Assembly: GCA_034432855.1 (NCBI GenBank)
Contig: DAOUBA010000235.1
Coordinates: 1 to 5,292 of the forward strand
Direction of reading: 5' to 3'
From: DAOUBA01 sp034432855
GTDB lineage: Bacteria; Chloroflexota; Anaerolineae; B4-G1
Length of the DNA: 5,292 nt
Shown: positions 1 to 5,162 of the stretch, in pieces
Position numbering within the stretch: the stretch's first letter is position 1
Layout of the letters: the number at the start of each line of letters is the position of its first letter
Translations under genes and position numbers: made by a program
Notes under the pieces: generated by a model
Databases searched by the model: none
The model's input: the letters and a program-made list of their open reading frames with translations, nothing else
Told to the model about the DNA's origin: nothing

Positions 1-23
1 GGGCGGGCGCGAAGCGCCCGCCC
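1..23. repeat. Perfect GC-rich inverted repeat at the left edge
   Basis: Ten-base arms (GGGCGGGCGC and GCGCCCGCCC) are separated by a GAA loop, giving a very stable hairpin. No T-run follows on the plus strand. On the minus strand any U-tract would lie outside the window. It could be the terminator of a gene to the left or a REP-like palindrome; the window edge hides which. Confidence 0.6.
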
Positions 24-64
24 AACCCCCCGAAAAATCCCTTTCCTTGGGTATCGGGATGTGT

Positions 65-79
65 CACATCGAAGATGTG
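65..79. repeat. Small inverted repeat upstream of the first promoter
   Basis: CACATC and GATGTG form a 6-bp stem around a GAA loop, 24 bases before the -35 box. It could be an operator or a weak hairpin left over from upstream transcription. At this length chance is also possible. Confidence 0.3.
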
Positions 80-102
80 GGTAATCACCAGTGTGCAACG
101 GG

Positions 103-131
103 TTGCCACGTGAGCGGCCCTCGGCTATAAT
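103..131 (+). promoter_or_regulatory. Sigma-70-type promoter of the glycosyltransferase operon
   Basis: The -35 box is TTGCCA (103-108) and the -10 box is a consensus TATAAT (126-131), with an ideal 17-nt spacer. Transcription should begin near 138, leaving a leader of about 20 nt that contains just the ribosome binding site. Because the promoter lies before the GTG at 157, it argues against starting the protein further upstream. Confidence 0.8.
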
Positions 132-145
132 GCGGCTGTTGCCAC

Positions 146-151
146 AGGAGG
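146..151 (+). promoter_or_regulatory. Ribosome binding site that fixes the GTG start at 157
   Basis: A perfect AGGAGG lies five bases before GTG 157. The frame is also open from a GTG at 91, but that start would be upstream of the -10 box and has no such site. The residues after GTG 157 (KLSIIMPVYNE) are the usual first strand of this enzyme family. Confidence 0.85.
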
Positions 152-156
152 TTGCC

Positions 157-888
157 GTGAAACTCTCGATCATTATGCCGGTCTACAACGAGATCAAGAC
201 GATTGCCGAGATCGTGCGGCGTGTGCGGGCCGTGCGCCTGGCAGTGACGGCAGGCTACGGGCCGGAGGATGGCAATACTATCGAGTTCGAGCGCGAACTG
301 CTGATCGTGGACGACGGCTCAACCGATGGCACGCGCGAATACCTGCGTACCATAGAGAGCGACCCCGACACAATGGTTATCTTCCACGAGCGCAACCAGG
401 GGAAAGGCGCAGCGGTGCGCACGGGGCTTGAGCACGCCAGCGGCGATGTGATGATCATACAGGACGCCGACCTGGAGTACGACCCGCGCGACTATCCGGC
501 GCTCTTGCAGCCGATCGTCGAAGGGCGCTCGAAGGTGGTCTACGGCTCGCGCTTTCGCGGCGGCCCAACCAAGGCAATGTTCTTCTGGCATATGGTTGGC
601 AACCGCTTTCTAACGTTCGTGACGAACGTGCTGTACGACACGATCATCAGCGATATGGAGACCGGCTACAAGGTTTTCACGCGCGAGGTCGCGCAATGCC
701 TGAATCTCAGGTCGCCCGGCTGGGGCTTTGATCCTGAGATCACGGCACAGATTCTCAAGCGCGGTTACCGCATCTACGAAGTGCCCATCTCGTATACAGG
801 GCGCGAGTTCACCGAGGGAAAAAAGATCGGCTGGCGCGATGGCCTGACTGTGCTGTGGACGCTGGTCAAGTATCGTTTCAGCGGGTGA
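157..888 (+). CDS. Family-2 glycosyltransferase, dolichyl/polyprenyl-phosphate sugar synthase type
   Basis: This 243-aa enzyme probably transfers a sugar from a nucleotide donor to a polyprenyl phosphate at the inner face of the membrane. Visible GT-A motifs, in order, are SIIMPVYNE (4-12), IVDDGSTDGT (50-59), NQGKG (80-84), the metal-binding QDADLEYDP (102-110, DAD at 103-105), YGSRF (129-133), DMETGYKVF (166-174) and GFDPEI (190-195). The tail TGREFTEGKKIGWRDG (214-229) is typical of DPM1-like bacterial enzymes. A short insertion of about 15 residues (33-47) precedes the DDGSTD motif. There are no C-terminal membrane helices, unlike CsbB or GtrB, so it should be soluble or peripheral. It is followed after 12 nt by a YfhO-family gene, which suggests that its lipid-linked sugar feeds that protein. 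The fold and family are secure; the donor sugar and acceptor cannot be read from sequence. Confidence 0.92.
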   Translation: MKLSIIMPVYNEIKTIAEIVRRVRAVRLAVTAGYGPEDGNTIEFERELLIVDDGSTDGTREYLRTIESDPDTMVIFHERNQGKGAAVRTGLEHASGDVMIIQDADLEYDPRDYPALLQPIVEGRSKVVYGSRFRGGPTKAMFFWHMVGNRFLTFVTNVLYDTIISDMETGYKVFTREVAQCLNLRSPGWGFDPEITAQILKRGYRIYEVPISYTGREFTEGKKIGWRDGLTVLWTLVKYRFSG

Positions 889-900
889 ACGGGGCTGCTC

Positions 901-3810
901 ATGAGGAGGCGAATCGGCACATTCTGGGTGAGGGATCTGCCGGCCGTCCTGTCGCTGTGGGCGCTCGTGTTCGTGTTCTTCTGGGGCATTGCGTTGGCGG
1001 GCCAGGTGCTGGGGGGCGGCGACGTTTTCACCTACTTTTACCCCTACTGGGCCGAGGCGACGCGCGCGTTTCGGGCCGGACGGTTGCCGCTCTGGAACCC
1101 ATATCTCTTTATGGGGACGCCGTTTCTCGCCAACAGCCAGGCCGGAGTTTTCTATCCACTCAACTGGCCGTTGTGGTGGTTGTTACCGGCTTACCGTTCT
1201 GTCCACCTGACCATCGTGTTGCACCTGTGCCTGGCGGCGCTGAATGCGTACGTGTGGGGGCGCACATCGCTGCGAATGAGGCGGCTTGGCGCGTGGGCGG
1301 TCGGGTGCATCTACGCGTTGGGCGGCTATCTTGGTGCGCAGGTCGAGCACGTCAATCAGTTGCAGGGTTTGGCGTGGCTGCCGCTGATGCTGATGCTGTG
1401 GGACAAGTCATTGGATCAGCGAGTTGGTGCATCAACAGATCGGCGATCTCGAATCTCGAACCTCCCATTTGCCGCTCTCGTCGTCGTTGTCGCACTGGTG
1501 TTTGTGGTCGGGCATACGCAGACGGCGTTTATCACGCTGGTGGGACTGGCGGCCTACGGGCTTGGGCCGGGGCTGTGGCGCGCGCTGCGCTGGCGCGAGT
1601 GGCGCCCGCTGCTGCGGCAACTGGCGCTTCTGACAGGCGCGACGGCGCTGGGGATGGCACTGGCGGCGGTGCAGTTGATCCCCACCTGGGAACTCTCGCG
1701 CCTCTCGATCCGCGCCGGCGGTCTGCCGTTCAACGAACGGGTCTCGTTTTCGCTCTCGCCGTTCTACCTGGCCCGCGCGCTTTTGCCGGGCTTTGCCGGC
1801 GCCGTGCCCCCCGAACAGATTGAGTACGTCGCCTACGTAGGTGTCGCCGGGCTGGCGTTGGCTGTTCTGGCGATCGTGAATCGGCAAATCGGCAGACCTG
1901 CGCTTCTTGCGTTCCTGGGACTTTTCCTGTCGTTGGGTCTTTACAATCCCGTCTATCTCTTCCTGGCCCGCTTCGTTCCCGGCTTTGCTCATTTCCGCGT
2001 GCCGGCGCGCTGGCTGGCGCTCTATGCACTGGGAATGGCAGCGCTGGCAGGGTGGGGCATCGAGACAGTATGGCGGCGCGCCCGGCTTCCCTGGCGCAGG
2101 CTGCTGACCATTGCGGCGATGCTCCTTATCCTGGCGGGCTGGGGGGGGGGCGGCCCATCCATCGGCGAACATGAACGTGTGGCCTGGCCGACCGTTGTGG
2201 GTTGGGCCTGCGGGATCGTGCTGGCGTTGGCGTTGCTCATCGCGGCGCGGCGTGTACCGCGGTTCGCCAGCGTGGGCCTGTTGACACTTCTGGTTGTCGA
2301 ACTGTTCAAGGCGGGCTCTGCGCTCCCTTATCGCCGGGCCACTGCTCCCCAAGCCTTCACCAGCCTGCGCCCGGCAATTGCCCACCTGCTTGCTTCCCCC
2401 CTAACCTCTCCCCTTGCCCCCTCCTCTTCTCCCCGCTTGCAGGGGGAAGGGGAGGGGACAGGGGAGGGGTTAGGGGGGTACTCCCGCTTCCTCAGCATGT
2501 CCAACATCACCTTCGATCCCGGCGACCTGGGCGAAATCGAGGTCATCTATGGCCCCCAACTCTCCGACGCTGCGCTCTACGACCTGATCGTGGCGGCCAA
2601 ACAGAAGGAAGTGCTCAGCCCCAACCTGCCGCTGGCTTTTGGCGTACCCGCTGTGGATGGCTACGACGGCGGTGTGCTGCCGCTGGCGCGTTATGCCGCG
2701 CTCCAGCGCCTGCTCTTGCCAGAGGAGCGCGTCTCGATGGACGGGCGGCTGCGTGAGAATCTCACCGCTATCCCCGACGAGCGCTGGTTGAATCTGTTCA
2801 ACGTCGGCTACGTTCTCACGGACAAACTTCACGACGCCTGGCTCGATGGCGTGTTCTATGACCTGCAATTCGGCGCGCGACTGGCGCAGGGGGAATCGGC
2901 GGCAGTGGCCTGCGTGCCGCCGTTTGAGGCGACGGCGTTGGGGCTGGTCTCTTATCTGGAGGGAACATCGTCAGCCAAGGGCACGCTCGTTGGCGTGGTC
3001 GAGGTGGGCTTTGCCAATGGGATCACGCGCACGTTCGAACTGCGCGCCGGAGAGAACGTCACCAGAAGTGAGACGGCTACGCGGCTACGGTGGTCTCCGT
3101 CAGGCACGCCGGTCACCGTCACTGTGCGGGGCGTGCTGCCGGATGGCGAATGGGTCGTGCGCGGAGTCAGCCTGATTGACGAGCGCACGTCCAGTTTCCA
3201 GGCGTTGGTGCTCTCCGACCAGGGACGCTTCTGTCTGGTGCACTCGGGCGATGTCAAGATCTACGAGAACCTGGACGTGCTCCCGCGCGCCTTCCTCGTC
3301 CATCGGGCGGTGATGGCCGAGAGTGCTGAGGCGGCGCTGACGTTGATGCAGGCGCCGGCGTTCGATCCGGCGGAAGAAGTGGTGCTGGAGGGAGATGGTA
3401 TCCCCGGCTCAGCGCGGAATGGAATCCGCGCCTACAGGGAGGAGCGGGTAGTGATAGTGTCCTATCGGCCTGAGCGAGTGGAAATCGCCGTCTCCCTGGA
3501 TTCCCCCGGCTATCTCGTCCTGAGCGACGCCTGGTACCCCGGCTGGCAGGCAATGATGGACGGCCAACAAGCAGAGATCTACCGCGCCAATGTGCTCTTC
3601 CGTGCAGTCGCCGTGGATGCCGGGGAACACCGCATCGTCTTCGCCTTTCGACCTGCAAGCGTGCGGGCCGGTGGGATCGTGAGTGTGGTGGGGATGGTTG
3701 GTTGGTTTGTTTGTTGGTTGGTTAGTTGGTTGGTTAGTTGGTTGGTCGTTTTGTCCAAAGCGGGGCACGATGCTATAATGGCAATAGCCGACGGACTGAG
3801 AGGAGGCTGA
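901..3810 (+). CDS. YfhO-family polytopic membrane protein, probable GT-C glycosyltransferase
   Basis: This 969-aa protein has roughly 12-14 hydrophobic segments between residues 13 and 470, an extracytoplasmic region (about 480-920) and a last helix (about 923-951). The first loop has the family pattern: GGGDVFTYFYPYW (38-50, with Asp41 where GT-C enzymes place a catalytic or metal acidic residue), then GRLPLWNP (60-67) and MGTPFLANSQAGVFYPLNWP (71-90). The segment from LSDAWYPGWQAMMDG (874-888) to FAFRP (914-918) matches the usual YfhO C-terminal beta domain. ATG 901 has just a weak GGGG (891-894), so translational coupling to the upstream gene is likely. In Bacillus, YfhO works with the GT2 CsbB to glycosylate lipoteichoic acid; here the acceptor is unknown. 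Residues 499-526 derive from a palindromic repeat, residues 415-418 from a G-tract, and the last helix from a tandem repeat. Residues beyond about 951 are translated from the next gene's promoter region and may be dispensable. Confidence 0.88.
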   Translation: MRRRIGTFWVRDLPAVLSLWALVFVFFWGIALAGQVLGGGDVFTYFYPYWAEATRAFRAGRLPLWNPYLFMGTPFLANSQAGVFYPLNWPLWWLLPAYRSVHLTIVLHLCLAALNAYVWGRTSLRMRRLGAWAVGCIYALGGYLGAQVEHVNQLQGLAWLPLMLMLWDKSLDQRVGASTDRRSRISNLPFAALVVVVALVFVVGHTQTAFITLVGLAAYGLGPGLWRALRWREWRPLLRQLALLTGATALGMALAAVQLIPTWELSRLSIRAGGLPFNERVSFSLSPFYLARALLPGFAGAVPPEQIEYVAYVGVAGLALAVLAIVNRQIGRPALLAFLGLFLSLGLYNPVYLFLARFVPGFAHFRVPARWLALYALGMAALAGWGIETVWRRARLPWRRLLTIAAMLLILAGWGGGGPSIGEHERVAWPTVVGWACGIVLALALLIAARRVPRFASVGLLTLLVVELFKAGSALPYRRATAPQAFTSLRPAIAHLLASPLTSPLAPSSSPRLQGEGEGTGEGLGGYSRFLSMSNITFDPGDLGEIEVIYGPQLSDAALYDLIVAAKQKEVLSPNLPLAFGVPAVDGYDGGVLPLARYAALQRLLLPEERVSMDGRLRENLTAIPDERWLNLFNVGYVLTDKLHDAWLDGVFYDLQFGARLAQGESAAVACVPPFEATALGLVSYLEGTSSAKGTLVGVVEVGFANGITRTFELRAGENVTRSETATRLRWSPSGTPVTVTVRGVLPDGEWVVRGVSLIDERTSSFQALVLSDQGRFCLVHSGDVKIYENLDVLPRAFLVHRAVMAESAEAALTLMQAPAFDPAEEVVLEGDGIPGSARNGIRAYREERVVIVSYRPERVEIAVSLDSPGYLVLSDAWYPGWQAMMDGQQAEIYRANVLFRAVAVDAGEHRIVFAFRPASVRAGGIVSVVGMVGWFVCWLVSWLVSWLVVLSKAGHDAIMAIADGLRGG
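1446..1459 (+). repeat. Short tandem repeat (ATCTCGA x2) inside a cytoplasmic-loop segment
   Basis: Two exact copies of ATCTCGA lie head to tail within codons for the Arg-rich stretch DRRSRISN (180-187), between two hydrophobic segments of the YfhO-like protein. Two copies of a 7-mer can arise by chance, so this is a minor note. Confidence 0.35.
2141..2150 (+). repeat. Ten-G homopolymer within the YfhO-like coding region
   Basis: Ten consecutive G residues encode part of W-G-G-G-G-P (414-419), in a loop between hydrophobic segments. The protein reads sensibly on both sides, so the length shown keeps the frame. Gain or loss of one G would shift it. Such tracts are prone to slippage and to sequencing error. 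Confidence 0.8.
2396..2478. repeat. REP/MITE-like palindromic element inserted in frame in the YfhO-like gene
   Basis: An imperfect inverted repeat has a C-rich left arm (2396-2434), a loop of about 7 nt and a G-rich right arm (2442-2478). The ends pair exactly (CCCCCCTAA 2396-2404 with TTAGGGGGG 2470-2478), and most C/T-rich blocks pair inward. The strong C-then-G composition is unlike the flanking coding sequence. Translated, it gives a Ser/Pro-rich stretch followed by GEGEGTGEGLGG (residues 515-526), a low-complexity linker at the start of the extracytoplasmic domain. I see no clear target duplication. The look is that of a dispersed palindromic repeat common in some GC-rich bacteria; copy number cannot be judged from one window. 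Confidence 0.8.
3695..3747 (+). repeat. TTGG-type tandem repeat encoding the last membrane helix
   Basis: A G/T-only tract built from TTGG, TTTG and TTAG tetramers resolves from 3714 into a 12-bp unit, TTGGTTGGTTAG, present twice exactly (3714-3725, 3726-3737) and then partially (3738-3747). Read in frame, it gives the repeating helix W-L-V-S (residues 939-950). In another frame the TTAG blocks become TAG stops, so a change of one tetramer would shorten the protein at once. Confidence 0.85.
3751..3779 (+). promoter_or_regulatory. Promoter of the AmaP-like gene, inside the end of the YfhO-like frame
   Basis: TTGTCC (3751-3756) and a consensus TATAAT (3774-3779) are separated by 17 nt. Transcription would start near 3786, about 26 nt before the ATG. 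The -10 context GCTATAATG is the same as in the first promoter. The G/T tandem repeat ends four bases before the -35 box, so changes in repeat number would alter the sequence upstream of it. Confidence 0.75.
3801..3806 (+). promoter_or_regulatory. Ribosome binding site of the AmaP-like gene, overlapping the upstream gene's end
   Basis: A perfect AGGAGG lies five bases before ATG 3812. It is also part of the last sense codons of the upstream gene, whose TGA is 3808-3810, so a ribosome ending there sits at the next start. This allows coupled translation from any readthrough transcript. Confidence 0.85.
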
Positions 3811-3811
3811 G

Positions 3812-4456
3812 ATGAACAAAGTAAACCGGGTTGTAATCATCGTAGCATTGTTGGTCATCATGGCACTATGCACTGTCACGCTGCTATTTCCGGTGCGCGT
3901 GCTAAACTCGATGGCGCAGCGACTGGGGGGACTGGCGGATTACATCGCCGGGTTGGGGAGGCCGTTCAGGGATAGCGGATGGTTTGTCCGTGTAGCCGTG
4001 TGCGTTCTGTTTGTGCTGACGGTGGACATCATCGGTGTCCTGCTCGTCATCGCCGAGACGCGCTGGCCTGCCCCCCGGTTCATCCGCGCCGAAAAGACCA
4101 CCGGTGGCGAGGTGCGGGTGAGCGTTTCCTCCATCGCTGAACGGCTCAAGTACGAGATTGATCAAATCGCTGGCGTCCTGCACTGCAAGCCGAAGGTGTC
4201 AGCCAGGCGGGGCGGCGTCGTGGTCGAACTGGATGTGGAGACGGCAGCCGGGATTGACGTGCCGGCGAACGTCGAGCAGATCGTAGAGACGGCCCGGCAA
4301 GTCGTCGAGGAGAAGATGGGCCTCAAACTGGCCCGTCCTCCCGCGATCAACCTGCGTACCGTTCCCTACCCCAGGGTGCCGCTCACGCCGACCACTCCTG
4401 GCGGGCTCGCTCCAACCCCCACGCCCTCGGAAACAGCCGGTGGCGGGGAGTCCTAG
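3812..4456 (+). CDS. amaP: AmaP-like membrane protein with an Asp23/Gls24-type domain
   Basis: This 214-aa protein has two membrane helices (about 6-28 and 59-82), then an Asp23-like domain (about 97-184), then a Pro/Thr/Gly tail (185-214). The domain shows the family pattern: GEVRVSVSSIAERL (99-112), GVLHCKPKV (121-129), GGVVVELDVETAAGIDVPA (134-152), VEQIVETARQVVEEKMGL (154-171), ending AINLRTV (178-184). In Firmicutes, AmaP anchors the cytoplasmic envelope-stress protein Asp23 at the membrane. That role is the best guess here, although no separate Asp23 gene is in the window. It has its own promoter and a perfect ribosome site. Its stop codon overlaps that of the convergent lipoprotein gene. 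The Pro/Thr tail is an addition to the core family and its purpose is unknown. Family placement is fairly sure; the partner and stress role are inferred. Confidence 0.82.
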   Translation: MNKVNRVVIIVALLVIMALCTVTLLFPVRVLNSMAQRLGGLADYIAGLGRPFRDSGWFVRVAVCVLFVLTVDIIGVLLVIAETRWPAPRFIRAEKTTGGEVRVSVSSIAERLKYEIDQIAGVLHCKPKVSARRGGVVVELDVETAAGIDVPANVEQIVETARQVVEEKMGLKLARPPAINLRTVPYPRVPLTPTTPGGLAPTPTPSETAGGGES

Positions 4457-5016
4457 TTGCCCGCGGTCGCTTGAGCGGTGACGGTCATCTGTCCCTCGCC
4501 GATCTGGATATCGGTGATAGTGGCTGCGCCGAGATCTTCCCAGAGTATCTGGTTCATCTGATCGGTCAACTCTTCGAGGAGCAATGCGGGGACGGGAAGC
4601 GGGCCGACATCTATTTCTTCGACGGAGAAGACCGGCTGGCCGTCCTCAATGGTAATGGACATAGCGACCATGCCGGGCATTGCCAGCGCGTCGGATAGTT
4701 GCAGTGTGGCGTAGGTCTCGATACGCCCGTTGCGGAAGAAGACCTGGGCGTCACTGATGGGCATAGCCTGGCCCTGTTGCTGCTGCACGGCGAGCCGTTT
4801 CACTACCAGTGAGGTGATCTCCTCGTCGCTGACGGTAAGGGTAAAGATGCCGTCCGGGCCAGGAGTTGCCGCATCCAGCCGCTCCTTGAAGCGTTGGACG
4901 GTCTCATTCGATGGGGTGATGGGGTAGGGGGGCTGCGGGCCTCCCAGCCTCGTGCAACAACAAGCCTGGGCTACAATGACCAGGATGGCGACTGGCATCA
5001 GGGTGCGTAAGCGCAT
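4453..5016 (-). CDS. Small predicted lipoprotein, possibly LmeA/DUF2993- or YpmS-like
   Basis: The ATG at 5016-5014 gives 187 aa and follows AGGAGG by five bases; the frame is open to 5085 but the extension is polar and has no such site. Residues 1-18 form a signal peptide (MRLRTLMPVAILVIVAQA) and Cys19 is the likely lipidated residue of a somewhat atypical lipobox (VAQA-C, followed by two more Cys). After a Pro-rich linker (about 26-36) comes a domain with FTLTVSDEEITSLVVKRLA (58-76), FFRNGRIETYATLQL (93-107) and VEEIDVGPLPVPALLLEEL (132-150), ending in a beta-rich segment. The alternation of strands and the G-P-L-P-V-P then amphipathic helix recalls lipid-binding DUF2993/YpmS proteins; this is resemblance, not a proven match. 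It is convergent with the AmaP-like gene. Placement as an outer-face lipoprotein is likely; function is unknown. Confidence 0.8.
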   Translation of the reverse strand: MRLRTLMPVAILVIVAQACCCTRLGGPQPPYPITPSNETVQRFKERLDAATPGPDGIFTLTVSDEEITSLVVKRLAVQQQQGQAMPISDAQVFFRNGRIETYATLQLSDALAMPGMVAMSITIEDGQPVFSVEEIDVGPLPVPALLLEELTDQMNQILWEDLGAATITDIQIGEGQMTVTAQATAGN

Positions 5017-5021
5017 CTTGG

Positions 5022-5027
5022 CCTCCT
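5022..5027 (-). promoter_or_regulatory. Ribosome binding site of the lipoprotein gene
   Basis: CCTCCT on the plus strand reads AGGAGG on the minus strand, five bases before the ATG at 5016. This decides the start in favour of the signal-peptide methionine over the upstream ATG at 5085. Confidence 0.85.
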
Positions 5028-5040
5028 CTTGTGAAATCAG

Positions 5041-5070
5041 ATTCTGGGATGGTTCACAACTGGTTGACAC
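5041..5070 (-). promoter_or_regulatory. Weak candidate promoter of the lipoprotein gene
   Basis: On the minus strand, GTGTCA (5070-5065) and CAGAAT (5046-5041) each match four of six consensus bases, with an 18-nt spacer. Nothing better lies between the gene and the palindromes. It is much weaker than the two plus-strand promoters and could be wrong. Confidence 0.25.
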
Positions 5071-5085
5071 TCTGCCTATCAGCAC

Positions 5086-5107
5086 GCCCGACGATAAATC
5101 GTCGGGC
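5086..5107. repeat. Perfect 10-bp palindrome in the intergenic region
   Basis: GCCCGACGAT and ATCGTCGGGC flank a two-base AA centre. It lies upstream of the lipoprotein gene and downstream of the partial gene at the right edge. It could be a protein-binding site, one hairpin of a REP-like element or part of an insertion-sequence end. Neither strand has a U-tract directly after it, so a simple terminator is less likely. Confidence 0.75.
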
Positions 5108-5144
5108 TAAAAGGACAGGGGCAGTAAACTGCCCTTATAGCCCG
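5103..5144. repeat. Second, nested inverted repeat sharing five bases with the first
   Basis: CGGGCTAAAAGG (5103-5114) pairs with CCTTATAGCCCG (5133-5144) at 11 of 12 positions. The loop overlaps an inner palindrome, GGGCAGT-AA-ACTGCCC (5119-5134). The outer left arm reuses CGGGC from the neighbouring palindrome, so both stems cannot form fully together. On the minus strand it comes 18 bases after the stop of the partial gene, so it could end that gene's transcript. It could also be the end of a mobile element. Confidence 0.7.
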
Positions 5145-5162
5145 CTTATGAACTTTCAAAAA

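Noticed and set aside
91..156. N-terminal extension of the glycosyltransferase from GTG 91
   Set aside because: It would start upstream of the -35 and -10 boxes, has no ribosome site, and adds residues unlike the family; GTG 157 has AGGAGG and the family start.
855..1823. Long plus-strand open frame overlapping the start of the YfhO-like gene
   Set aside because: Its translation is Arg/Ala/Gly-rich without domain features and it is a frame shadow of a gene with clear family motifs.
1432..2385. Long open frame antisense to the YfhO-like gene
   Set aside because: It is rich in Arg, Gln, Pro and His, has no motif or hydrophobic pattern, and mirrors the codon bias of the real gene on the other strand.
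2391..2482. Target-site duplication flanking the palindromic element
   Set aside because: The bases next to the two ends (TGCTT and TACTC) do not match, so no transposition scar can be claimed.
3695..3747. CRISPR-like array
   Set aside because: The unit is 12 bp with no spacers; it is a simple tandem repeat in coding DNA.
4972..4977. TACAAT in a GCTACAATG context on the plus strand, like the -10 boxes of the two real promoters
   Set aside because: No -35 box at the right distance, it lies inside the lipoprotein gene, and no plus-strand gene follows.
5064..5069. Consensus TTGACA on the plus strand
   Set aside because: No acceptable -10 box lies 16-18 bases downstream and no plus-strand gene follows in the window.
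5017..5085. N-terminal extension of the lipoprotein from ATG 5085
   Set aside because: The 23 added residues would bury the signal peptide, and AGGAGG is placed for the ATG at 5016.
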